Source: Verrucomicrobiota bacterium (GTDB taxonomy: Bacteria > Verrucomicrobiota > Verrucomicrobiia > Limisphaerales > UBA11358). Taken from it: a stretch of 5,595 bases of DNA. This document shows positions 1-5,105 of the stretch, one piece after another. The stretch covers positions 1 through 5,595 of the forward strand of contig JAJPKI010000035.1 of assembly GCA_021323835.1 (NCBI GenBank). The letters are read 5' to 3'. A program made the position numbers and the translations under genes. Positions within the stretch are counted from its first letter, which is position 1, and each line of letters begins with the position of its first letter. A model generated the notes under the pieces. It was not told the origin of the DNA. It saw only the letters and a program-made list of their open reading frames with translations, and did not search any database.

Positions 1-1685
1 AATTTTTCCATGTGCTTCAAATCCACACGGCCTTTCTCGTTCAACGAAACGAGCAACGCTTCCTTCGGCGAATTCACCGAGGTTATCGGCTTTTGCTTTT
101 GGATCGTGCGCTCATGGAAAATTGCCGTCTTGGTCGCCTTCTTTTTTTCGGCGTCATAATTTTCGAGTGAAAAGAGCAATGGCAAATCCGGGTCGCCATT
201 GAACGCATTAGCGTTCACGCGGTCGGAAATTGGACCAAAGCGGGAAGCGAAGCGGTCGTAGGCCTGATTGAGCAATGCCCGCGCAAGTTGGACGTCATCT
301 TCGGAGGCGTCTTCCAATTGTGTCCGCAGACATTCGCGCACAGCATCACGGACGCGAATCATTCCGCGAACACGAAGCTTGGTTTGAATCGGCAGGTGTG
401 GCAGTGGAACTAACTTATCGCCATGCCGGATGGCGATTTCATCGTCGTGAATCGTGTAGGCATTGGGTTTGACGTGGCTGGGCGCGAGAATGGTTTGCTC
501 CGAATGATTGACTTCGAGCGGACGATCCAATGCTTCATAAATCCCCTGCGGCAAATGTTTGATGGCTTCCGCCAGTGCGTCTTTGATTTCTTTGCCGTTG
601 TTGGTAAGTGTCGGCTCGTTATGCCCATACATCCGCCCTGCCAGACTCATTTCGCCCAGCATCATGTGCGGATTATTGAAGTAATACTCGTTAATCGGAA
701 TAACCACGCCTTTCGGACTGGTGTAAGGAACAACTTTTTCCCACTTCACTTTATTCGACTGCTCGCGCAGCTTCCGCTTTTTCAAAATCAAAATGTCAGT
801 GGTGACTTCAGTATTGGCATTTTGTTTGAACGCCGTGTTTGGAAGGCGGATTGCCCCAATCAAATCGGCGCGCTCATTTAGATATTTCCGCAGTGAGGAA
901 CTGTTCTTATCCATCGTTCCCATTGACGTGATGAACATGACAACTCCCCCCGGCCTCACTTTTTCCAGCGAGGCGGCAAAGAAATAATCGTGAATCAAAA
1001 AGCCGTGCTTATTGAATTTCAAGTCATACGGTTTGTAATCGCCGAAGGGGATGTTGGAAACGGCAACATCGTAAAATTCACCCGCGAGATTGGCTTTTTC
1101 AAAAGCCTCATTGCGGATGTCTGCATCAGGATAAAGAATTTTTGCAATTTGCGCCGATACCGGATCAATTTCGATGCCGGTGATGAGCGAATGCGATTGA
1201 ACGGCTTGCGGCATATAGCCGACGAAATGTCCGATGCCGCATGCCGGTTCCAATATACGTCCGCCTTTGAAGCCGAGTCGTTCCAACGCCGAATACATCC
1301 CGCCAATGATTTCACCGGAAGTGTAATGAGCGTTGAGTGTCGAAGCCCGCGCCAGTTTGAATTCCTCTTTGGAAAGCAATGCCGCCAGTTCTTTGCTTTC
1401 GGCCTGCCAATCACTGGCCGGATTAAATATCTGCGGCAATCCGCCCCAACCGACATAACGAACGAGAATTGATTTTTCTTTTTCGGTGGCGGAACGCTTT
1501 TCCGATTCAAGCTGACGCAAAAGTTTAATCGCTTGAATGTTGTTCCAACATTTTTTGCGGAGTGAACCCTTGCCAACTTCGTCCACGTCCGTAATTCGAT
1601 AGTTGGCCTGGTTGCGCGGTGATTCTATCCGGCCATTTCTTCCTCCGGCGGCAGTAAAATGTATTCTTCCCTCGCCATTTCCCAT
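1..1685 (-). CDS. Large N6-adenine DNA methyltransferase-helicase (SNF2-type family), N-terminal part, runs off left edge
   Basis: The frame is open for 561 codons from ATG 1685 to the left edge with no stop, so the C-terminus is outside the window. Numbered from that ATG, it shows RYVGWGGLPQIF (76-87), STLNAHYTS (115-123), SAM-binding motif I EPACGIGHF (146-154), GIEIDP (170-175), and catalytic motif IV SNIPFG (210-215, about 1058-1041) within EFYDVAVSNIPFGDY. DYFFAASLEKVRPGGVVMFI follows at 233-252. Motif IV is a variant of NPPF/Y; N(I/V)PFG is what I recall as usual in this family. These marks match the huge methylase-helicase proteins of conjugative transposons and plasmids, whose SNF2 helicase domain follows the methylase, so I infer it lies beyond position 1. 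The substrate is probably adenine in element or host DNA; recognition site and purpose (protection, anti-restriction, transfer) cannot be read here. The start is uncertain: the conserved region begins at NYRIT (28-32) and ATG 1685 is the only standard start close upstream, overlapping the preceding gene by 61 nt without a good ribosome-binding site. Confidence 0.9.
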   Translation of the reverse strand, partial: MGNGEGRIHFTAAGGRNGRIESPRNQANYRITDVDEVGKGSLRKKCWNNIQAIKLLRQLESEKRSATEKEKSILVRYVGWGGLPQIFNPASDWQAESKELAALLSKEEFKLARASTLNAHYTSGEIIGGMYSALERLGFKGGRILEPACGIGHFVGYMPQAVQSHSLITGIEIDPVSAQIAKILYPDADIRNEAFEKANLAGEFYDVAVSNIPFGDYKPYDLKFNKHGFLIHDYFFAASLEKVRPGGVVMFITSMGTMDKNSSSLRKYLNERADLIGAIRLPNTAFKQNANTEVTTDILILKKRKLREQSNKVKWEKVVPYTSPKGVVIPINEYYFNNPHMMLGEMSLAGRMYGHNEPTLTNNGKEIKDALAEAIKHLPQGIYEALDRPLEVNHSEQTILAPSHVKPNAYTIHDDEIAIRHGDKLVPLPHLPIQTKLRVRGMIRVRDAVRECLRTQLEDASEDDVQLARALLNQAYDRFASRFGPISDRVNANAFNGDPDLPLLFSLENYDAEKKKATKTAIFHERTIQKQKPITSVNSPKEALLVSLNEKGRVDLKHMEK

Positions 1686-1897
1686 GCCCGGTCGTGCGCC
1701 TGCTGCGGCGTCAACCCCTGCTTTTGAAACTTCATGGTCAAATCGTGCATTTCGTTCTTGGTGTTGTTTTCCGCGTCCAAGAGCGTTTCTTGCAGAACCC
1801 CTTTGGCTTCCATTTCCGTCACCATTTTCGGACGGAACTCGCGCCAATGTTTTTCGGCCATCATGCCGTATTGTGTCAGTTGTGTTTGCGTTGCCAT
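1625..1897 (-). CDS. Small hypothetical protein (90 aa) upstream of the methylase-helicase
   Basis: This short, charged, predominantly helical protein has no signal peptide or membrane segment. It contains YGMMAEKHWREFRPKM (10-25), a central acidic stretch, GLTPQQAHDRAWEMAREEYI (61-80) and an acidic proline end LLPPEEEMAG. The pattern of a short HW..F.P segment, a middle helix, GLT..QA..... and a closing LLPPE resembles small unnamed proteins I have seen beside mobile-element genes, and loosely the TnpV type. I cannot assign a family or function. The start is well supported: GGAGG lies 5 nt before ATG 1897, and a sigma70-like promoter lies about 80-105 nt upstream. Its stop region overlaps the methylase reading frame, which suggests co-transcription and possibly coupled translation. 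The end codons for PPEEEMAG also spell a Shine-Dalgarno plus ATG. Confidence 0.75.
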   Translation of the reverse strand: MATQTQLTQYGMMAEKHWREFRPKMVTEMEAKGVLQETLLDAENNTKNEMHDLTMKFQKQGLTPQQAHDRAWEMAREEYILLPPEEEMAG

Positions 1898-1902
1898 TGC
1901 TG

Positions 1903-1907
1903 CCTCC
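1903..1907 (-). promoter_or_regulatory. Shine-Dalgarno site of the 90-aa gene
   Basis: Read on the minus strand the sequence is GGAGG followed by CAGCA and then ATG at 1897, a spacing of 5 nt. It fixes the start of the small gene. The neighbouring bases 1908-1929 form a palindrome, so access to this site could be controlled by RNA folding or a bound protein. Confidence 0.7.
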
Positions 1908-1929
1908 GTTAAATGAAAATAAATTTAAC
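1908..1929 (-). promoter_or_regulatory. 7-bp inverted repeat next to the ribosome-binding site
   Basis: GTTAAAT at 1908-1914 and ATTTAAC at 1923-1929 are perfect inverted copies separated by 8 A/T-rich bases. On the minus-strand transcript the repeat ends exactly where GGAGG begins. It could be a repressor operator in the leader or a weak RNA hairpin modulating translation of the 90-aa gene. A/T-rich repeats of this length also arise by chance, so the regulatory role is inference. Confidence 0.35.
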
Positions 1930-1973
1930 TGTAAATCATTCGTTCCTAGCTTTGACCGTTTTAGAGCCATGCG

Positions 1974-2002
1974 AATATAAATCAATCCAAAGTTTTTTCC
2001 AA
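1974..2002 (-). promoter_or_regulatory. Sigma70-like promoter for the 90-aa / methylase unit
   Basis: On the minus strand there is TTGGAA (2002-1997) as a -35 box, exactly 17 nt of spacer, and TATATT (1979-1974) as a -10 box. Transcription would begin near 1967 and give a leader of about 70 nt before ATG 1897. The placement after a terminator-like hairpin and before a gene with a good ribosome-binding site supports it. The match is by eye only. Confidence 0.5.
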
Positions 2003-2020
2003 AAATGCTCGCGCATTTTT
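2001..2020 (-). terminator. Terminator-like hairpin at the end of the secretion operon
   Basis: AAAAATGC (2001-2008) and GCATTTTT (2013-2020) pair perfectly over 8 bp around a 4-nt loop, which on the minus strand reads GCGA, a GNRA tetraloop. The minus transcript reads A-run, stem, loop, stem, U-run, the layout of an intrinsic terminator, although only two pairs are G-C. It lies 165 nt after the stop of the last operon gene and directly abuts the next promoter; the U-run runs into the -35 box. Because of its symmetry it could also act on plus-strand transcription. Confidence 0.4.
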
Positions 2021-2091
2021 TACTGATGTGGCCGCGAGAGCGACGAAGGAGACTCGAAGCGGCGACATCCTCCTTGTTTATCCGGCCCCGA

Positions 2092-2168
2092 AAAGTCTTC
2101 GCGGGTTTTGCGCGCGTCCTTGAAGGGAAACAGGGCAAGGTTCAAGCGCGCAAAACTGCGAAGTCTTT
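2092..2168 (-). repeat. Long imperfect inverted repeat (large hairpin) in the intergenic region
   Basis: The left arm 2092-2124 and right arm 2141-2168 are inverted copies. Paired blocks are AAAG/CTTT, CTTCGC/GCGAAG, an 11-bp perfect block GTTTTGCGCGC (2105-2115) with GCGCGCAAAAC (2146-2156), and TTGAA/TTCAA closing a 16-nt loop. They are interrupted by one T-T mismatch, a 2-versus-1 internal loop and a 4-nt bulge, giving about 26 pairs. It starts 17 nt past the stop of the upstream gene on the minus strand. After the stem the transcript reads ACTTTT, a weak U-tract. It could be a transcript-end stabiliser, a rho-independent terminator or a dispersed palindromic element. Confidence 0.6.
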
Positions 2169-2184
2169 GAAGGCCGCAGCATAT

Positions 2185-2607
2185 TCAGGCAGCGACGCCG
2201 GCACCTTGCTTCTGCCCTCTGGATTGCGAGAGCACGAGTGTCCGGGCGATGCTGACTTTTGCCCGCTCGCGTTGGCCTTCGGGAATTTGCTGAATGAGGT
2301 TGTCGTATGCGTCCTTGAGCGCCGGATTGTCTTCGATTTTCCGAAACATTCCGCCGTTCATTTTTTGCTGTCGTTCATTGGAACGGATTTGCTGCCAGAC
2401 GTAGGCTCGTTCCAGCCGTTCGCGGGACATGGACTTTACAAATTCCCAACGTTTGGGATTTGCTTTGATGTAGCCGTCAATTTGTCCGTTGATGCGCGGA
2501 TTTTCCCGGAACTCGAATGACCCGTTGCTTTCGCCATTTTGTTCCGCCGCGCCGTTTTCAACGGCGCTTCCATTTCTTTTGAGTGCCATATTTTCCTTTC
2601 TACTCAT
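2185..2607 (-). CDS. Hypothetical charged helical protein, last gene of the secretion operon
   Basis: With the chosen start the protein has 140 residues and no signal peptide or membrane segment, so it is probably cytoplasmic. Residues 1-30 are low-complexity and rich in Asn-Gly pairs (RNGSAVENGAAEQNGESNGS). Residues 36-125 look compact and helical: ENPRINGQIDGYIKANPKRW (35-54), SMSRERLERAYVWQQI (59-74), then EDNPALKDAYDNLIQQIPEG and a basic helix. The repeated 'NP...' helix starts and many Arg/Lys residues would fit a nucleic-acid-binding or relaxosome accessory protein, but I do not recognise the family. ATG 2607 lies 4 nt after the lipoprotein stop. A second candidate, ATG 2589, has AAGGA 4 nt upstream and would remove six residues. 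An 8-bp perfect hairpin lies in the low-complexity segment. Confidence 0.75.
   Translation of the reverse strand: MSRKENMALKRNGSAVENGAAEQNGESNGSFEFRENPRINGQIDGYIKANPKRWEFVKSMSRERLERAYVWQQIRSNERQQKMNGGMFRKIEDNPALKDAYDNLIQQIPEGQRERAKVSIARTLVLSQSRGQKQGAGVAA
2549..2567 (-). repeat. Perfect 8-bp hairpin inside the 5' coding part of the small helical gene
   Basis: GCGCCGTT (2549-2556) and AACGGCGC (2560-2567) are perfect inverted copies around a 3-nt loop. On the minus-strand mRNA this is a G/C-rich stem about 40 nt after the start codon, within the Asn-Gly-rich tail. It is stable enough to slow ribosomes or protect mRNA, but no function is shown. Confidence 0.5.
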
Positions 2608-2611
2608 GGTT

Positions 2612-3187
2612 TCACCATTCGTTTGTTGTTGTGTTTTGGTTGACGCCGAGTGAATCGGCGGGTTTGTTTCGCAACTGTTCTTCGAGCGCATCAAGCCGTT
2701 TTTGGGTGACGGACAGTTCCTGCTTCAATTGCAGGTTTTCTGCGCCAACGTTTTTAACGACTTGAAACGCTCCGGCGAGTTGCGAAAGGGATTGGTCGAA
2801 CTTTGCGCCGCGATCCAGCAATGCCTGGGTCGCGGCCTTTTGCTTGTTCACTTCGGCGACGACTTCGGCGTTGAGCGGCGCGGCATATTTGGCCGAATCA
2901 ATGATGGCCACGGGCGGGCCAAGCGAAACCGCCGGTGAACCGTTCGGGTGTAAATTCCATTTAGCCGTTGTCTCGACGCGATAAACTGTGTGCGCCTCGT
3001 GCATGACAAAACCGTTATTGGGATCAACGTAGCGGCCAATCGGATAACCTTTGACCGACTCCGAATAGCGAACGGACTGCGCTTGTTCGGGCGCCAGCGT
3101 CGTGGCGGGCATTGGCGGCATTTTGACAACCCGCGTTGAACTGCATCCGGTCAAAATCACAAGTGGGATGAGAAAATAAGTTTTCAT
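2612..3187 (-). CDS. Outer-membrane-type lipoprotein of the secretion channel
   Basis: This 191-residue protein begins with a lipoprotein signal, MKTYFLIPLVILTGCSS, with lipobox L-T-G-C and lipidated Cys 15. Residues after +1 are Ser-Ser, not Asp, consistent with outer-membrane sorting by the enterobacterial rule. The mature part has GRYVDPNNGFVMHEAHTVYR (51-70), then a helix-rich segment and a likely coiled coil at 149-174 (AENLQLKQELSVTQKRLDAL...). Its position directly after VirB10, with ATGA overlap at 3187-3184, suggests it helps anchor the outer-membrane core complex, the job of VirB7 or TraV lipoproteins elsewhere. It is far longer than the roughly 50-residue VirB7 and I see no clear VirB7 motif, so equivalence is inference. 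The lipoprotein call itself is secure. Confidence 0.85.
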   Translation of the reverse strand: MKTYFLIPLVILTGCSSTRVVKMPPMPATTLAPEQAQSVRYSESVKGYPIGRYVDPNNGFVMHEAHTVYRVETTAKWNLHPNGSPAVSLGPPVAIIDSAKYAAPLNAEVVAEVNKQKAATQALLDRGAKFDQSLSQLAGAFQVVKNVGAENLQLKQELSVTQKRLDALEEQLRNKPADSLGVNQNTTTNEW

Positions 3188-4215
3188 GGCTGCATGGGGA
3201 CGAGGGGTGAAAGTTCTCGCCGCGCTGGCGGTTGTGGCGGTGGATTATTTATTCCGTTTGAATCGGAACGGGATTCGCCGACAGCAGCATCGTTCCGGTC
3301 AATCGTCTGCGTGACGTAAAGATAAAATTGTTTTCCGGCGGGAACGCGGACATAAAAACCGTCGCGCTGAATTGAATCGTAAATCTGTTTTGCGTATGCG
3401 CCCAAAACACCTTGCGCGCCCTGAAGCGCGGCGTTCTGCGTGGTTGGCAAAACTTGTGTGCCAAGCAAGGTCTGCTGGTTTTCGGTGAGTGTCCCTGCGG
3501 CGGCGGTTAAAAAAGTTGCGGCGAACAATTTTATTTCCGCAAGGTCGTCCGTTTTAATCAATCGTCCGCGAAGTCCTGCGCTGCCGTCGGTGATCCCCCA
3601 ACCGACGCCGTTGGTGTCGGCCTCGCGGTCCAGCGCAAAGCCTGAAAGTGTCAATTCTTCGCCGTCCTGCATCACCAATGTCCAGCGATTGTCGCTGGCG
3701 ATTCGTTCGCGCGCGCGATCAACTTCCGCGACGCCATGAACTTCGGTTCCGGCTGGAATAATCAAATGTCCGCCGAAATAAATGTCTTCGGTGATTAAAC
3801 CGATAATCGGCGTGCGAATCGTGGATGAGTCCACTGTGATGATCAGCTCGCACGGAATCAACCGGCCAAACGGCGCATACAATTTGCTCAATGTTTTGGT
3901 TTCGCCCGATGGTGCATCGGCGAAAAGGCTGATGGGCGGTAGCGACGGTTTTTGTTCGTCATGATTTGCCGTATCGGTGGATGCAATCACGGTCGGTTGC
4001 GGTTTCGGCGGGTGATACGGCTGCATGTCTTTTTGCACCGACTCGACAAGCTGCGGCTTGGTCGCAGCGGATGCTGTGCTGACCAATGACAATGATTTTT
4101 GATTCGGTTTTTGGAAGTGATGCGCCACGACCAGGGCAATCACCATCAGGATGCAAAAGCCCGCGAATGCTCCTGTCGGCGTTCGGAAAAAATTGATGGC
4201 ATTGCGCGGATTCAT
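3184..4215 (-). CDS. VirB10/TrbI-like inner-to-outer membrane channel protein
   Basis: The 343-residue protein has the VirB10 layout: a short cytoplasmic start, one membrane helix (about 15-31, GAFAGFCILMVIALVVA), a proline-rich periplasmic linker (66-94, PYHPPKPQP), and a C-terminal beta-rich domain. That domain opens with APFGRLIPCELIITVDSS (114-131), then GLITEDIYFGGHLIIPAGTE (139-158), VHGVAEVDRARERI, and closes with YVRVPAGKQFYLYVTQTI (288-305). Between these lies a helical Ala/Leu/Gly/Gln-rich stretch (about 225-285) where VirB10 has its outer-membrane antenna. In the family this protein spans both membranes and couples ATP-driven changes to channel opening. A proline-rich tail follows. 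It is slightly shorter than Agrobacterium VirB10. Its ATG overlaps the VirB9-like stop by 4 nt (ATGA at 4215-4212), and its own stop overlaps the lipoprotein start in the same way. Confidence 0.92.
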   Translation of the reverse strand: MNPRNAINFFRTPTGAFAGFCILMVIALVVAHHFQKPNQKSLSLVSTASAATKPQLVESVQKDMQPYHPPKPQPTVIASTDTANHDEQKPSLPPISLFADAPSGETKTLSKLYAPFGRLIPCELIITVDSSTIRTPIIGLITEDIYFGGHLIIPAGTEVHGVAEVDRARERIASDNRWTLVMQDGEELTLSGFALDREADTNGVGWGITDGSAGLRGRLIKTDDLAEIKLFAATFLTAAAGTLTENQQTLLGTQVLPTTQNAALQGAQGVLGAYAKQIYDSIQRDGFYVRVPAGKQFYLYVTQTIDRNDAAVGESRSDSNGINNPPPQPPARRELSPLVPMQP

Positions 4216-5105
4216 GGCGGTGAAATTTTTCCCGGTTCAACCGAATTCGTGGGCACGACTGAATTCGTGTTCACTTCGTCGGGAACGGCGTCGAGAATCA
4301 CGGTAAAATTATTTTTCAACGAAATGTCATTGCGTCCGCCGTCCGGCGTTCCGGTCACGGCGAAATAGGCCGGCGCTGTTCCTTTGGGCGGGATTGTTCC
4401 GGCTGCATCGCTGATGGATTGCGGATAAATCCGTCCGCCAACTCTCAAAGAAAATCCGTCCGGCCTGTATCGAAGCACTTGCGCTGTTTGGTTGATGAGC
4501 GTGACGCGGAAAACGAGTGTGTCTTCAGGATTGAAACGAAATGCTTCTTCGATGCGGATGGCATACGTTTTGTAATCCATGATTTGCGGCTTGTCCGCAT
4601 AATTGGCGTATTCGACATTGGCAACGGCTTCGGGATGGAATTCTTTTAGGAGCGGAAATGCTTTGGCTTTATCGAGCAATGCCAACAGGCGTTCGGGTGT
4701 CACGGCAACGGGAACCGGCCGCGCAATTTGGTCATCAGCCTGTTCAAAAATGACAGAATAAAACGGCTCGTCGCTTTCGTGCAATTCGAGCGCATACGTC
4801 TTGTTGTTCCAACGAATGTTGACGTTAGTGACGGCTTTTTTTGCAAGAGCGCGGACTGAAAGAAAATAAGAGCCTTTGGTGTGGGCGATTTGAAAAAGTC
4901 CCGGCGTCTTGCCGTCAACGGTCACGTCCGCCGCGTCAATCGCCGAAATTGCGCCGGGAAAACTGATGGTGGTCACGCGGTCGAGTGAGACGGCGATTTG
5001 ATAAACGCGATGGTCGTCGAGCGGGAACTGTTGGATTTCATTCGCGAACACGATTTGTGTCCGGCACAGAATCAGCAACGCCAAAATTTTAATGAAGAAT
5101 TTCAT
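4212..5105 (-). CDS. VirB9/TraN-like secreted channel protein
   Basis: With start ATG 5105 the protein has 297 residues and an N-terminal signal peptide (MKFFIKILALLILCRTQIVFA, likely cleaved before Asn 22). An in-frame ATG at 5147 would place 14 extra residues before the signal peptide and is less likely. Residues 25-120 follow the VirB9/TrbG N-terminal pattern: YQIAVSLDRVTTISFPGAIS (35-54), PGLFQIAHTKGSYFLSVRAL (68-87), TNVNIRWNNKTYALEL (93-108). The C-terminal half (185-271: FRFNPEDTLVFRVTLINQTA, RYRPDGFSLRVGGRIYP, NNFTVIL) resembles the beta-sandwich tail of Bacteroidetes TraN more than the VirB9 C-terminus. In the family this protein forms the periplasmic and outer-membrane ring with VirB10. 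The tail has a doubled TNSVxP hexapeptide. It overlaps the VirB8-like gene by 17 nt and lacks a clear ribosome-binding site, suggesting translational coupling. Confidence 0.85.
   Translation of the reverse strand: MKFFIKILALLILCRTQIVFANEIQQFPLDDHRVYQIAVSLDRVTTISFPGAISAIDAADVTVDGKTPGLFQIAHTKGSYFLSVRALAKKAVTNVNIRWNNKTYALELHESDEPFYSVIFEQADDQIARPVPVAVTPERLLALLDKAKAFPLLKEFHPEAVANVEYANYADKPQIMDYKTYAIRIEEAFRFNPEDTLVFRVTLINQTAQVLRYRPDGFSLRVGGRIYPQSISDAAGTIPPKGTAPAYFAVTGTPDGGRNDISLKNNFTVILDAVPDEVNTNSVVPTNSVEPGKISPP

Larger units (their letters stand above)
1898..2184. other. 287-bp intergenic control region between the two transcription units
   Basis: No convincing gene lies here. On the minus strand it contains, in order, the large imperfect hairpin, an AAGGAGG directly touching an ATG (2068) that opens a 28-codon frame ending at 1982, the terminator-like hairpin, the sigma70-like promoter and the palindrome by the ribosome-binding site. 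CTCGCG (2008-2013) and CGCGAG (2033-2038) could pair as an alternative to the terminator stem, which would disrupt it. Both the end of the secretion operon and the start of the methylase unit would be set here. Confidence 0.6.

Noticed and set aside
423..881. Plus-strand open frame of 152 codons
   Set aside because: It is antisense to the methylase gene with no ribosome-binding site or recognisable domain; it reflects the codon bias of the real gene.
1019..1576. A 185-codon minus-strand frame within the methylase region
   Set aside because: Its translation has no family features and is out of frame with the continuous methylase reading frame that carries all catalytic motifs.
2092..2168. Integron attC site
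   Set aside because: The bulged palindrome recalls attC, but the conserved GTTRRRY/RYYYAAC ends are absent and no integron integrase is visible.
2005..2520. Plus-strand open frame of 171 codons beginning in the intergenic region
   Set aside because: Most of it mirrors the helical-protein gene; the remainder crosses the terminator and hairpin. The product is compositionally biased and has no known domain.
2608..2694. Longer start for the helical-protein gene at ATG 2694
   Set aside because: It would overlap the lipoprotein gene by over 80 nt and add a low-complexity leader; ATG 2607 directly after the lipoprotein stop fits better.
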